From: Coprothermobacter platensis DSM 11748
GTDB lineage: Bacteria > Coprothermobacterota > Coprothermobacteria > Coprothermobacterales > Coprothermobacteraceae
Direction: 5' to 3'
Length of the DNA: 64,000 nucleotides
NCBI RefSeq assembly: GCF_000378005.1
Contig: NZ_KB899040.1
Coordinates: forward strand, 253,468-317,467
Shown: one piece after another, positions 15,306 to 24,815 of the stretch
Layout: each line of letters begins with the position of its first letter
How positions within the stretch are numbered: position 1 is the first letter of the stretch
Notes under the pieces: model-generated
The model's database searches: none
The model's input: the letters and a program-made list of their open reading frames with translations, nothing else
Told to the model about the DNA's origin: nothing
Translations under genes and position numbers: made by a program

Positions 15306-16245
15306 GAATGTTGATGTTCTCATGGCTACTTATAATGGTGAGCCGTTTCTCAGAGAACAGCTCCATTCCATTTTATGGCAGGATTTTACAGATTTTAGAT
15401 TAGTTATTCATGATGACGGTTCTACCGATGCCACTCTGAATGAGATTAACAAAGCTGTACAGAAGCATGCACATAGCATTACATTACTAAATGACGGTGT
15501 GGTTTTAAGAAGCGCGAAGAAGAACTTTGAGCACCTACTTTCTTCAAGCGATGCAGATTACATTTTTCTCGCAGATCAAGACGATGTGTGGTTTCCCACA
15601 AAGTTAAGCTCTATGATGGAGACATTGCTGGGTGTTGAGAAAACAGTCGGTAGCGATGTTCCTATCTTGGTTTTTAGCGACTTAACGCCCATCGATAGTT
15701 TGGGCTACCCAAGGTCTTCCTCCATGTTTAAGCTGGAAAATGTTGATCCTTCTTTAACGTCTTTAGAGCTATTGCTTAGCAGAAACATCATCCCTGGCTG
15801 CAGTATGGTTTTTAATAGAGCAGCACTGACGTTTGCTTTGCCTTTTCCTCAAGAAGCTATTATGCACGATTGGTGGATAGCCTTAACCACTGCAGCCACA
15901 GGAAAAATCGTTTACTTACCCAAGGTTCTTGTTCTTTATCGTCAGCATGCACATAACACTATTGGGGTTAAAGACCACAGTTTGAAAAGCAGTGCCATGA
16001 GAATGCTTCGCGCTCCATCAAGGATGGTGACCCATTTTCGCAATTTGGGCAGTATTACTATCGCTCAGTCTGAAGCATTACTTCGCAGATTAAACGAGCG
16101 CAAAGGTGATAAAGAATGGCCCGGGATTCGTGTAGTGGAGCAGTATCTTGAATACAGGCATGCACATATGACAAAAAAGTTACGCTACTTGAAGATATTT
16201 TCACGAGATCGTTTTGAAATTGCGAGGTTTTTACTGTGGAAATGA
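15298..16245 (+). CDS. Family 2 glycosyltransferase, probable rhamnosyltransferase (copy A)
   Basis: The 315-residue protein has a GT-A fold: VDVLMATYNGEPFLREQL, the VIHDDGSTDAT nucleotide site, the DXD-type motif FLADQDDVWFP, and IMHDWWIAL. These motifs resemble rhamnosyltransferases of the RgpF/WbbL-like group. The start at ATG 15298 has AGGAG 5 bases before it, inside the end of rmlD; the upstream TTG is less likely. It probably adds a sugar, likely rhamnose given the operon, to a lipid-linked acceptor on the cytoplasmic side. A clear but diverged relative lies at 24816, in the same position after an rml remnant. Confidence 0.9.
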   Translation: MGRNVDVLMATYNGEPFLREQLHSILWQDFTDFRLVIHDDGSTDATLNEINKAVQKHAHSITLLNDGVVLRSAKKNFEHLLSSSDADYIFLADQDDVWFPTKLSSMMETLLGVEKTVGSDVPILVFSDLTPIDSLGYPRSSSMFKLENVDPSLTSLELLLSRNIIPGCSMVFNRAALTFALPFPQEAIMHDWWIALTTAATGKIVYLPKVLVLYRQHAHNTIGVKDHSLKSSAMRMLRAPSRMVTHFRNLGSITIAQSEALLRRLNERKGDKEWPGIRVVEQYLEYRHAHMTKKLRYLKIFSRDRFEIARFLLWK

Positions 16246-17459
16246 AGAACTACATAAAATTTGCGAGGTTTAGCTTTATTGCATTATTTACACTCATGTT
16301 TGCTTTGCCCAGTGCATCTTTTACCTATGTAAAGTATGTTCTGTTCGGTTGTCTTGCGGTGAGTTGTTTATTAATTTTGATAAAAGAACACCGAGAAATT
16401 CACTTGCCGCGTGATGTATTGTGGTCAGTTAGCCTCATCTCGTTGGCGGTGCTTATTTCTCTTATAACTGCCGCATGGCACCATACACTTAGCGCTGATA
16501 CGCTGTTTGAGTTACGCAGTTTTGTACTCATCGTTTGTGAAATCTTGGCTGGTATATTGCTTTTTAGCATCGGTGCTCTAAGATGGCAGGATTTAGCAAA
16601 GTTGTTCGTTGTATCGTTGTCCATTTACGGTCTTATAAAACTTTTGTTCTTGGTTTTTGTGTATTTCAACCCTGCGCAAGGCACAGAGCTAAAAAGGTTT
16701 GTCTTCCCAGATGCATTTATGGGAGGCTATGTCTTACTGAATGGTTTTTATCGGCTCGTCGCTGTCAACGATTACTACTTACCTATTGCGTACGTAGTTT
16801 GTGACTTAGCCAACTTTAAACGTAGCGGCAAGATAGTGGCTCGGATATGTATATTGACCGTAATATTTTTGAGTTTCTCAAGGTTTTTGTGGTTAGAGAC
16901 GGTTGTTCTGATTTTGGTGGACATGTTGTTTCACCAGGAGAAGGTTCTTTCATGGAAAAATGTTGCCTTTGTTGCACTGGGTTTTGTTGTCTTACTTACA
17001 GCGGCACAGCTTTTAGGTGCAGACATCATTGGTACGCTCCGAAGCCGTTTTTTTGTAGAAGGTGGTGTTTCGCTGAACTATAAGTTCAGTCAGATTGCAG
17101 CACTCTTGGGTGAGTTTGTTAAACATCCCGTTTTAGGAAAGGGCTTGGGGTCTTCCGCACAGAACTTTCCCAAAGGTTGGGCTATTAATACTGGCGTAGA
17201 AACGCATATCATCGGTTACTCTTATGAAGTTTTCCTACTCGTTATCTTGATGCAGTTTGGACTTGTAGGAAGCGCTTTGCTATTCAGTGGGGTTTATATG
17301 CCATTCTTCAGCGCTCGTATAACGAACAGGTTTGTTCTGCTATCGATCATTTGCGTAACAGCTTTCTTTGCATCTGGTTTTACAAACCCTGTAATTATTA
17401 ATGCCCCTACTGGTTTGTTTCTTTCTATGTGGTACATGTTTCGTTACGAAAAAGGGTGA
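16236..17459 (+). CDS. O-antigen polymerase/ligase-like membrane protein
   Basis: This 407-residue polytopic protein has about 10-11 membrane helices and one larger loop at about 130-180. The C-terminal half holds the Wzy-like segment FVKHPVLGKGLGSSAQNFPKG and a His-containing loop (GVETHIIGYSYEVFLL), as in enzymes that polymerise or ligate lipid-linked repeat units outside the membrane. GAGG lies 8 bases before GTG 16236; the ATG at 16242, which overlaps the previous stop, is the alternative. It sits between two glycosyltransferases of the rhamnose cluster, supporting a polymer-assembly role. Confidence 0.78.
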   Translation: MEMKNYIKFARFSFIALFTLMFALPSASFTYVKYVLFGCLAVSCLLILIKEHREIHLPRDVLWSVSLISLAVLISLITAAWHHTLSADTLFELRSFVLIVCEILAGILLFSIGALRWQDLAKLFVVSLSIYGLIKLLFLVFVYFNPAQGTELKRFVFPDAFMGGYVLLNGFYRLVAVNDYYLPIAYVVCDLANFKRSGKIVARICILTVIFLSFSRFLWLETVVLILVDMLFHQEKVLSWKNVAFVALGFVVLLTAAQLLGADIIGTLRSRFFVEGGVSLNYKFSQIAALLGEFVKHPVLGKGLGSSAQNFPKGWAINTGVETHIIGYSYEVFLLVILMQFGLVGSALLFSGVYMPFFSARITNRFVLLSIICVTAFFASGFTNPVIINAPTGLFLSMWYMFRYEKG

Positions 17460-17464
17460 TGATA

Positions 17465-18601
17465 ATGAAGAAGATTTCTATTGTTGGCATTGTGGGGCTG
17501 CCACCCAATTACGGTGGGTTTGAATCCTTTGCCGACCATCTGGTAAAAAAACTTGGCAGTAAGATGAAGTTTCGTGTCTACTGCAGTAATAAAAGTTACA
17601 AAGAAAAACAAAAAGAGTATTTTGGAGCGGAGTTGAAGTATATACCGCTAAACGCTAATGGCTGGCAAAGTGTGTTCTATGATGGGTTTTGCATGCTTGA
17701 TGCTATTTTCCATTCCGATATAGTTTTTGTGCTCGGTGTGTCTGGTGCTGTTTTCATGCCACTTGCCAGATTCCTATGTGACATCACAGGCAAACGGTTG
17801 GTGGTCCATATGGATGGCTTGGAATGGAAACGCGCTAAGTGGGGGCGCATGGCTCGGTCGTTTCTCCTTTTTAGCGAAGGTTTGGCAGCAAGGTTCTCAC
17901 ATGTGCTCGTAACGGACAACGAAGCAGTAGCAGATTATGCAGAGAAGCGTTACCATAAACGCCCTGTGGTTATTGAGTATGGAGCTGATGATGTTTTAGA
18001 AAAAGTGTTGATGGACAGCGATAAACAAAAACCCTTGAACCTTTTTGAAAACTATGCCGTGGCTGTATCTCGTGCAGAACCAGAGAACCACGTGGATATG
18101 ATTTTGGAGGCATTCAAGGAAATTCCTGATGTGAATTTGGTTTATGTTAGTAACTGGAACCATAGCCGTTGGAGTAGAGAGCTGAAAGAACGTTACAAGA
18201 ATGTTCCAAACATAAAAATGATTGGACCTGTTTATGACCAAAAAGTTCTTAACCGCATACGATCTCACGCCTCGTTTTATGTGCACGGGCATAGTGTAGG
18301 TGGAACCAACCCGTCCTTAGTTGAAGCCATGTGGCTCGGTCTTCCCGTAGTTGCTTACGATGTGCCGTTTAATCGGACGGTTACGGAAAACGCAGCTTTT
18401 TATTTTAGCAATGTTGAAGAGTTGGTGCAGGTAGTAAAAGCTTTGAATGAAGAAAAGCTCCGCGAAAATGCTGCTAAGATGCTTAAAATAGCAGAAAAAC
18501 GCTATTCGTGGGATAAGATATTCGCGCAGTATGAGAAATTGTTCTTGCGTGACATAAAGAATGCACAGGCAAAAACACCCCTCGGACCATCACCCAAATA
18601 G
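17465..18601 (+). CDS. GT4 glycosyltransferase with DUF1972 N-terminal domain
   Basis: The 378-residue protein opens with IVGLPPNYGGFESFADHLV, the hallmark of the DUF1972 group (GT-B fold) that includes streptococcal rhamnosyltransferases such as Cps2T. The C-terminal half has VSRAEPENHVDMILEAF and HGHSVGGTNPSLVEAMWLGLPV, the nucleotide-sugar E-x7-E-type site. It would transfer a sugar, likely rhamnose, to a lipid-linked primer. AGGG lies 8 bases before ATG 17465; the frame is open further upstream inside the previous gene. It is the last gene of the plus-strand rhamnose operon and converges on the LCP gene. Confidence 0.88.
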   Translation: MKKISIVGIVGLPPNYGGFESFADHLVKKLGSKMKFRVYCSNKSYKEKQKEYFGAELKYIPLNANGWQSVFYDGFCMLDAIFHSDIVFVLGVSGAVFMPLARFLCDITGKRLVVHMDGLEWKRAKWGRMARSFLLFSEGLAARFSHVLVTDNEAVADYAEKRYHKRPVVIEYGADDVLEKVLMDSDKQKPLNLFENYAVAVSRAEPENHVDMILEAFKEIPDVNLVYVSNWNHSRWSRELKERYKNVPNIKMIGPVYDQKVLNRIRSHASFYVHGHSVGGTNPSLVEAMWLGLPVVAYDVPFNRTVTENAAFYFSNVEELVQVVKALNEEKLRENAAKMLKIAEKRYSWDKIFAQYEKLFLRDIKNAQAKTPLGPSPK

Positions 18602-18612
18602 GGTGCTTTTGC
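18591..18612 (+). terminator. Weak terminator hairpin after the rhamnose operon
   Basis: CACCC-AAATA-GGGTG is followed by CTTTTGCC. A longer imperfect inverted repeat (18567-18614) surrounds it, including the gene's last codons. It lies between converging genes. Confidence 0.4.
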
Positions 18613-18628
18613 CTAAAATGCTCCCGTG

Positions 18629-19609
18629 CTATTTGGACAACATGATGTGCACATTCTGCACATCTTCTTTATTCAAAATCCACGAGCTGAGCCCATCTAT
18701 ATAGGTTGCCGTACCTCTTAGGAATATCGTTTGTAATTTGTAGTTTGAGTATTTTTCTGCATTCCTCGCTAAAGAAAGCAATTCACCGGATGAGTAGTTG
18801 GTGACTACTACGTCTGGATCTTCCAATATAAAATTAGCCACAGTTAAATAGGCCTTCTTGGCTTTTATTTGCTTATACAAAGCGCTTATAAAAGCTTGTT
18901 GACGTTGTACTCGCTCTACATCGCTTTTTCTCGCTCTTACATATTGCAATGCCTGTGCTCCATTAAGTGTTACCTTACCCACGGGCAAGGGTGGGTCTAC
19001 ATTGTATTTTTCATTAAAACCTGGTTCTATTGTTACAGTGATGCCTCCGAGCACGTCAATTAGTTTTGTAAACCCGGCGAAATCTAAAACAACAACTCTA
19101 TCTATCTTTATATCGAATAACTGTTCTACTGTTTGCTGGGAAAGTGCTGCTCCACCTACTTCAAAAGCACGATTTATGTTAGTTGTCATGTAGCCTGGAA
19201 TCTGCACCCTTGAATCTCTCGGTATAGAAACTTCTACAATGCGATTCTTACACGGTTGCAGCGAATAGATCATCATCGTGTCTGATCTTGGCCTACGGTT
19301 GTATGGCTCACCTGTATCTATGCCCAGCACCAAAATATTTGTTGATCGCGTATTGCAAACCGCCGCAGGAATTTTATCACTTGAAGCTGTATGTGTTGAT
19401 GTGGCAGTAGAAGTGGTTTTCTCAGGTTGGTTTTCTTCTGCCGTAGCTGTATCGGTTTCAGGTTCTGCTTTGGGTATAACGTATGCTTCTTCCGCTTCTT
19501 TTAAGCCATGTTCATAGGAAGTATACCTGACACAAACATAGCCTGCCAGCACAACGGCCACAGCCAAAATAACCAGTAAAATAATTCTTTTCGTATTATT
19601 CTTTTTCAT
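18629..19609 (-). CDS. LytR-CpsA-Psr (LCP) family wall-polymer ligase
   Basis: The protein has 326 residues: an N-terminal membrane helix (IILLVILAVAVVLAGYVCV), a low-complexity Thr/Glu/Pro linker (residues about 45-85), and the LCP domain with NILVLGIDTG, RPRSDTMMIYS (conserved Arg and Asp for pyrophosphate), VSIPRDSRVQIPG, the DFAGFTKLIDVLGGI segment, ALQYVRARKSD and RVQRQQAFI. LCP enzymes attach undecaprenyl-linked glycopolymers to peptidoglycan outside the cell, so this is the likely last step for the neighbouring polymer. ATG 19609 is chosen; TTG 19615 is two codons upstream. No convincing Shine-Dalgarno is seen. Confidence 0.93.
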   Translation of the reverse strand: MKKNNTKRIILLVILAVAVVLAGYVCVRYTSYEHGLKEAEEAYVIPKAEPETDTATAEENQPEKTTSTATSTHTASSDKIPAAVCNTRSTNILVLGIDTGEPYNRRPRSDTMMIYSLQPCKNRIVEVSIPRDSRVQIPGYMTTNINRAFEVGGAALSQQTVEQLFDIKIDRVVVLDFAGFTKLIDVLGGITVTIEPGFNEKYNVDPPLPVGKVTLNGAQALQYVRARKSDVERVQRQQAFISALYKQIKAKKAYLTVANFILEDPDVVVTNYSSGELLSLARNAEKYSNYKLQTIFLRGTATYIDGLSSWILNKEDVQNVHIMLSK

Positions 19610-19670
19610 ATGCAAACTATTATTCTGAGTTTAGCACTCTCGTGTTAATTTTTGTTAAAGACAGTAATAC

Positions 19671-21227
19671 CTAATGATTAATATACTGTTTTATTTTGTT
19701 CAGTGCTTGTTTTGTAGTAGATATTGCATTTTCTTCGTGAAGCGCAAATAAACTGCCGAAATACACCAGTGCTGCTACAACAATGAGCAGGATTAAGTGC
19801 AAGCCTTCATAGGGCATAAAATGTTGCCATAGCAGTATTACAGCCATCATTATCAGCCCGGAAACTGTGCTTTTCCATAGTTTCCCGATGATATATATGA
19901 GGCTTATATGATGCCTACGCATCCATGAAGAATAGAGCCACAAACAAAGAATTGTCCACGATATGGCTGTACCCAATGCAAACCCAGCTGCATACATTTT
20001 TAGATGTATGCCAAACAGATAATTGAGCGATGCATTCAGTAGTATACCGACAATGTCTCTTTTTAGTGGCGTTATATTGTCTTTTTCGGACAGAAACACC
20101 GTATTAAGTAAGCTTTGCAAAGCAGAGAAAGGAACACCTATGGCGTAATATAGCAAGGCCGAGGCTGTCAACGTTGCGGCTGCCAGATCGAAGGCTCCGC
20201 GCATGTAAACAATTTTTACAATGGGCAAGGCAAGGACAGCAAGACCTATACAACAGGGTAGAACAATTAACCATATGAGCTGTGTCCCTCGGGAAACTTG
20301 TTCTGCCTGTGACTTCCAATCTTGGTTCGCTGAAGAAGAAGATATGCCAGGGTAAAGCACGCTTATTATAGGTGTGGAAAACAATGTTATGGGCAGATTA
20401 TAAAGAAGTGCGGCATAGTTCAGAGCGGATATATTACCTACGGGCAAGAATGATGCCATCAGTTGATCCACCAGCGTGAAAGATATAACAACCACTTGTC
20501 CAGCCAAGACAGGGAGTAAGAATCTCAAATAATCAGAAACGTAACTATTCCATAAACCTTCACCTTTCATATGGGCCTTATATGGTATGGCTAAGTAATA
20601 TGCTATGGCAAAGGTCACAAAGCCAGTGGTTAATGCTGACAAAGAAAGTGTTGTCGCATTAGCCCCGTGAAGGAATCCTGCCAATGCAAGCACTAAAACG
20701 CCTGCCGCCGATGCAAAGATGTTTATGCCTATCTGAGGCAGAAAGTTTTCAAAAATCTGTAGCAGAGATATTTGCATAGATGAAAGTACCTGAAACAAAA
20801 ACACCAATGCAGTGAACCTTATAAAGTACATTGTTAAGGAAAGACGCTGAGGGTCTTTATAAAAACCGGGTGCTAACAATGCTATGAACGGTTGAGGGAC
20901 AATCATCATTAGCGCTACAAACACCACCAAGATTGTAACGAGCCACCTGTAAATGCTGGCATATGCTTTCCAAAATGCATCTTCGCCTTCCTGGTTTCTT
21001 AGATGAATAAGATAAGGCAGAAGCGAACTGTTGATGGCTCCAAAAAATGCTGTGCCTATCCTGGTGGGTATAGCTTGGCTCACATTGAAGGCATCTTTTA
21101 TCACGCCAGCTCCAAAGTAGTATGCAGTTAGCATTTCCCTAAGGAAACCAAATACCTTTGACCACATTGTGGAAATTGAGAGCGCTAATACGGATTCTTT
21201 TCTACTCAAATTTAGTTTCTTTGCCAC
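19671..21227 (-). CDS. MurJ/MviN-family lipid flippase
   Basis: This 518-residue integral membrane protein with about 14 helices starts SRKESVLALSISTMWSKVFGFLREM and continues AYYFGAGVIKDAFNVSQAIPT, the N-terminal signature of the MVF/MurJ family. Members flip lipid-linked cell-wall precursors. Its place inside a polysaccharide locus, next to LCP and glycosyltransferase genes, suggests it flips the polysaccharide unit rather than lipid II, but either is possible. The start is GTG at 21227 with no Shine-Dalgarno; a TACAAT box lies exactly 6 bases upstream, so the mRNA may be leaderless. Confidence 0.88.
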   Translation of the reverse strand: MAKKLNLSRKESVLALSISTMWSKVFGFLREMLTAYYFGAGVIKDAFNVSQAIPTRIGTAFFGAINSSLLPYLIHLRNQEGEDAFWKAYASIYRWLVTILVVFVALMMIVPQPFIALLAPGFYKDPQRLSLTMYFIRFTALVFLFQVLSSMQISLLQIFENFLPQIGINIFASAAGVLVLALAGFLHGANATTLSLSALTTGFVTFAIAYYLAIPYKAHMKGEGLWNSYVSDYLRFLLPVLAGQVVVISFTLVDQLMASFLPVGNISALNYAALLYNLPITLFSTPIISVLYPGISSSSANQDWKSQAEQVSRGTQLIWLIVLPCCIGLAVLALPIVKIVYMRGAFDLAAATLTASALLYYAIGVPFSALQSLLNTVFLSEKDNITPLKRDIVGILLNASLNYLFGIHLKMYAAGFALGTAISWTILCLWLYSSWMRRHHISLIYIIGKLWKSTVSGLIMMAVILLWQHFMPYEGLHLILLIVVAALVYFGSLFALHEENAISTTKQALNKIKQYINH

Positions 21228-21233
21228 GGTCTA

Positions 21234-21239
21234 ATTGTA
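21234..21239 (-). promoter_or_regulatory. -10 box for a leaderless flippase mRNA
   Basis: On the minus strand TACAAT is followed by six bases and the GTG start codon. No -35 of good quality is visible. The spacing places the transcription start at or next to the start codon. Confidence 0.4.
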
Positions 21240-21385
21240 AACCAACCTTTCTAGTAGGTTCTGTTCTGAGTTCTATTAATCTATTCTTCTGCTTACCTTG
21301 TTGAGTTGCGTTATTGTACAAAACAAAAGAGTCGTCAGACGAGCAAGGAAACTATTTCGCCTTATACTTTAAGCTCATTAGTTTT

Positions 21386-22537
21386 CTAAGCTTTAAGGTA
21401 GAAATCGTAAATTTCTTCCATCATAGGCAATACGTTTTTTAAATCATATGCTTGGACTAATTCTTTGCTTCTCGATCCCAATTTCTTTCTTAGCTGTGGT
21501 GATCTCAACAATGTTTCGAGTGCTTTTGTTGTACCCTCAATATCATCCAACTCAACCAAAAGACCATTCTCTCTGTTAATAACTAAATCTCTATTTCCTC
21601 TAACGTTGGTGGCGATTATCGGCAATCCAACAGCCATCGCCTCCATAATTGCTCTTGTCAGTCCCTCGTGTTTTGAAGTAAGGACAAATATATCCGAAGC
21701 GGCTAGCAATTCTGGGATGTCTTTCCTGAAGCCTAAAAACTGGACTTTATCTTGCAGTCCTAGCTGTCTGACCCTTGTCTTGAGTTTTTCTTCACTTTCA
21801 CCGTTGCCAACTATTAGGTAATGAAAATTCTTTTCCTTGAGTATAGCGAGAGCCTCTAGTACTTGTTCATGGTTTTTCCTAGGAATCAATTCTGCTATTG
21901 TAATAATAACTATTTCATCTGCACCTACTCCTAAACTTTGACGAAGTTTTACGGTATCAACTAAACCAGCTTTTTCTCGGATGGCATTAATGTCAACCCC
22001 TACGCCAGGCACATAAAAAACTTTTCCATTGTTGTATAACTTAAACTTTTTTGCTGCTAAGTAATCCTCCTGATTTATGGTTATGAGTCCGTCCGTCCAA
22101 TGGGCAGCTATTTTTTCCATGTTGTAATAGAGTAACCAGTTTCTTAAAGGTGCACCTTTGTAGAAATGAAAGCCGTGGGCCGTATAAAGCACAGGGTGAG
22201 TGTTTGTTCGCTGACAAGCCAAACGTGTAACAAAAGCTGCCACTGGCGTATGCACGTGGACAAGTGAAAAAGGCACTTCTCTTAATAGTTTTTCCATCTG
22301 AAAAAGTGACGTAAAAACTTTCGGCGAGTAAGGACTCCTGGTAAAGTCAACGTTATGCTTGACTACACCAATATCATCAAATTCTTGCTGCCTGTTTGCA
22401 AGTTTGGTTGCCACATGCACTTCGTAGCCCTTATTCTGCAAAAGTTCCATAAAGGGTATGTGGAAGTTTAACAGATGACTTTCTACAGTAGCAACAAAAA
22501 GGACGCGGCCCTTGTATTTTTGCGGTGTGTTTTCCAT
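21386..22537 (-). CDS. GT4 glycosyltransferase
   Basis: The 383-residue protein has a GT-B fold with both domains complete: N-terminal VLFVATVESHLLNFHIPF and HVHTPVAAFVTRLA, TAHGFHFYKGAP, a linker with GVGVDI, then VIITIAELIPRKNHEQVLEAL, FLGFRKDIPELLAASDIFVL and the donor-binding SKHEGLTRAIMEAMAVGLPI. The N-terminal group resembles enzymes that add amino sugars such as GalNAc or GlcNAc early in capsule assembly. The ATG at 22537 has GGAG 7 bases upstream on the minus strand. It is divergent from the GT2 gene at 22665. Confidence 0.9.
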   Translation of the reverse strand: MENTPQKYKGRVLFVATVESHLLNFHIPFMELLQNKGYEVHVATKLANRQQEFDDIGVVKHNVDFTRSPYSPKVFTSLFQMEKLLREVPFSLVHVHTPVAAFVTRLACQRTNTHPVLYTAHGFHFYKGAPLRNWLLYYNMEKIAAHWTDGLITINQEDYLAAKKFKLYNNGKVFYVPGVGVDINAIREKAGLVDTVKLRQSLGVGADEIVIITIAELIPRKNHEQVLEALAILKEKNFHYLIVGNGESEEKLKTRVRQLGLQDKVQFLGFRKDIPELLAASDIFVLTSKHEGLTRAIMEAMAVGLPIIATNVRGNRDLVINRENGLLVELDDIEGTTKALETLLRSPQLRKKLGSRSKELVQAYDLKNVLPMMEEIYDFYLKA

Positions 22538-22664
22538 AACTTACTCCATCACCATACTACTATATAAAAGTTCAATTACCATAAGTCTTTCGTAACGCAC
22601 TGATCTCCTTTATGTTACGATTTTACCATGAAGATTGTAATTAATGGAGGTGTGACATTAACCA

Positions 22665-23615
22665 GTGAAATTCAGTGTAGTGATACCGACATATAAACGT
22701 CCTGACGATTTACGAAAGTGTATAAGTTCTATATTGAATCAGTCTCTTCTGCCGGAAGAAGTTTTGATAATTGACGATGATGATTTAGGTAATGGGCTGA
22801 TATCTGAGTTAGAGGAAAATTGTTTTAATAAAACTGTGAAAATGATTTACAACAAAAAAGACCTTTACAACGAACAAAGAGGTTCTAGTGCATCGAGAAA
22901 CAAGGGTCTACAGCTTGCTAATAACGACATTGTCTTCATTTTCGATGACGATATTGAACTTTACGAAGGTTTTTTTGAGCACATAATGAAGATTTGGGAA
23001 ACTAATAATGAAACAAACTTGGTGGGTGTTGGCGGTGTTATTGTTAATAACCGCAAAAAAGGAACATTTGAGAAATTATTTAATAAAGTCTTCTTATTGG
23101 ATTCCAGAATCTCTTGGGATGTGAATGATTTGGGCTTTCAGGTGTGGAATGACTGGGTTAAGGATACAACAAAAGGTTATTACGCACACGGGGGTGTCTG
23201 TTCGTACAACAAACGTTTAGCGAAGGAGCTTGGGTTGTTTAAGACGTTCAGTGGCGGTCGAACTGCCTTGGAAGATGTGGAGTTCTGCCTCAGAGCTAAA
23301 AAAAATGGTTGTTATCTCATGGTAGAACCTAAATCACGTGCCTTTCATCATCAGAGTAAGGCTGGCCGTGAAAATGAGAAAGAAACTGGCTACAAAGAAG
23401 GGTATAATCGTGTTCTCATCTATTTCGCGCACTGCCACAAGAATTCTTGCACGTACCTGAAGTTCCGTTGGGCAAGTTTCGGTTGGGTGCTTAGGCAGCT
23501 ATTGGTGGGGCATTACTGGAAAGCTGTGGCGATTCGTCGGGGAACTAGAGATGCGTTGAAGGAAATTTTCTTGGCAGATAATGACTATGGACGAGGTAGT
23601 ATTCAAGGGAAGTGA
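22665..23615 (+). CDS. Family 2 glycosyltransferase
   Basis: The 316-residue GT-A protein has FSVVIPTYKRPDDLRKCI, VLIIDDDDLG (in place of the usual DD-GS), SASRNKGLQLANND, the metal-binding IFDDDIELYEGFF, and a C-terminal FSGGRTALEDVEFCLRAKK with the catalytic acidic ED. The acceptor is unknown. The start is GTG 22665; GGAGG is 14 bases upstream, which is long, but no better in-frame start exists. It precedes the second rmlA copy by 61 bases and the duplicated segment begins in that gap. Confidence 0.85.
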   Translation: MKFSVVIPTYKRPDDLRKCISSILNQSLLPEEVLIIDDDDLGNGLISELEENCFNKTVKMIYNKKDLYNEQRGSSASRNKGLQLANNDIVFIFDDDIELYEGFFEHIMKIWETNNETNLVGVGGVIVNNRKKGTFEKLFNKVFLLDSRISWDVNDLGFQVWNDWVKDTTKGYYAHGGVCSYNKRLAKELGLFKTFSGGRTALEDVEFCLRAKKNGCYLMVEPKSRAFHHQSKAGRENEKETGYKEGYNRVLIYFAHCHKNSCTYLKFRWASFGWVLRQLLVGHYWKAVAIRRGTRDALKEIFLADNDYGRGSIQGK

Positions 23616-23676
23616 CTTAATTGCTTGAGGAATTCTCTTGGTTTGTTAGAGCCTTAGACATTAGGGAGGCATTGTA

Positions 23677-24558
23677 ATGAAAGGAGTAATACTGGCAGGA
23701 GGCAGTGGAACAAGGTTGTATCCTACGACGCAGGTTATAAACAAGCACTTTGTACCCATCTATGACAAGCCCATGATCTATTACCCCATGTCTGTTATGA
23801 TGATGCTAAAGATAAGAGATGTGGCATTGGTAGTAAACCCTCAAGATAAAGCAGGTTTTGAGCGCTTGTTTGGACATGGAGAGAAGCTTGGTATGCACAT
23901 AGAATACCTTGTGCAGCAGAAACCCAATGGGCTTGCAGAAGGATTAGTATTGGCAGAAGATTTCATAGGAGAAGACAGCATTTGCTATATGCTGGGGGAT
24001 AACATCTTTTTTGGTCATGATTTGCCGAACGTACTAGGAAAGGCGAAGGCAGAAGTAGAAGGAAATGGTGGGGCATACGTGTTTGCTTATCCGGTGAAAG
24101 ACCCGGAGCGTTTTGGTATAGTAGCGTTTAACGATAGAGGGGAAGTGCAGTCCATAGAGGAGAAGCCTAAGGAACCGAAGTCCAATTGGGCAGTAGTAGG
24201 ATTGTACTTTTACGACAAGCATGCTGTAAAGGTAGCAAAAGGAGTAAAGCCTTCGGAGAGGGGAGAGGTAGAGATAACCTCAGTGAACGAAGCGTACTTA
24301 AGGGGAGGGAAGCTCAAAGTAGGGTTGTTAGGGAGAGGATTTGCGTGGTTTGACGCAGGGACCTATGATAGTTTCATAGAGACGAGCGAGTTTGTAGCGA
24401 CATTAGAGAAGCGAACAGGACTAATGATAAGTTGTCTTGAAGAGATAGCATACAAGAATGGGTGGATAAGCATAAAGGAATTAATGGAGATAGCGGAGGA
24501 GCTAAAGAACACAGACTATGGAGAATACCTGAAAGAAGTGATAGAAGATGCCCTTTGA
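23677..24558 (+). CDS. rmlA: Glucose-1-phosphate thymidylyltransferase RmlA (copy 2)
   Basis: This is a full-length 293-residue enzyme with all RmlA motifs ([27 protein letters not shown]). It differs from copy 1 by two visible residues and a handful of silent changes. Homology to copy 1 extends about 15 bases before the ATG, into what was the last codons of the tagF-like gene there, and beyond the stop into the start of rmlC. This shows a segmental duplication rather than separate acquisition. It supplies the same dTDP-glucose as copy 1, so it looks redundant. The GGAGG before its ATG is the old tagF tail. Confidence 0.97.
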   Translation: MKGVILAGGSGTRLYPTTQVINKHFVPIYDKPMIYYPMSVMMMLKIRDVALVVNPQDKAGFERLFGHGEKLGMHIEYLVQQKPNGLAEGLVLAEDFIGEDSICYMLGDNIFFGHDLPNVLGKAKAEVEGNGGAYVFAYPVKDPERFGIVAFNDRGEVQSIEEKPKEPKSNWAVVGLYFYDKHAVKVAKGVKPSERGEVEITSVNEAYLRGGKLKVGLLGRGFAWFDAGTYDSFIETSEFVATLEKRTGLMISCLEEIAYKNGWISIKELMEIAEELKNTDYGEYLKEVIEDAL

Positions 24559-24813
24559 TATGAAACCTCTGAGCATAGATGGCGTTGTTATGAATACATG
24601 GAGGCAAGCAGTAGGAAAAGGTCACAATGTAGCAGCGGTAGGCAAGCTCACTTGCGCAGGAGACTTGACCGGACTTGGGGAAGTAATGGACGATATAACT
24701 TTTTATAAGGCGGACATAACCAATAAAGAGTTCATAGAGCATATATTTAACAAAGAAAAGCCAGAAGTTATAGTTCATTTTTCAGCAGAAAACTAGTTAG
24801 ACAGGAGCTTGAT
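24548..24813 (+). pseudogene. Fusion remnant of rmlC 5' end and rmlB interior
   Basis: The first 14 codons equal the start of rmlC ([14 protein letters not shown]). After a short unmatched stretch (24589-24600) the sequence jumps in frame to rmlB at RQAVGKGHNVA and follows it, with substitutions, to about 24813 (EKPEVIVHFSAEN, then a stop). About 576 bp between rmlC codon 14 and rmlB codon 18 are missing relative to 12.9-13.5 kb, and everything after about codon 90 of rmlB, plus rmlD, is gone. An 82-codon frame remains open, but it lacks the NAD loop and active site, so enzyme function is very unlikely. Confidence 0.92.
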
Positions 24814-24815
24814 GT

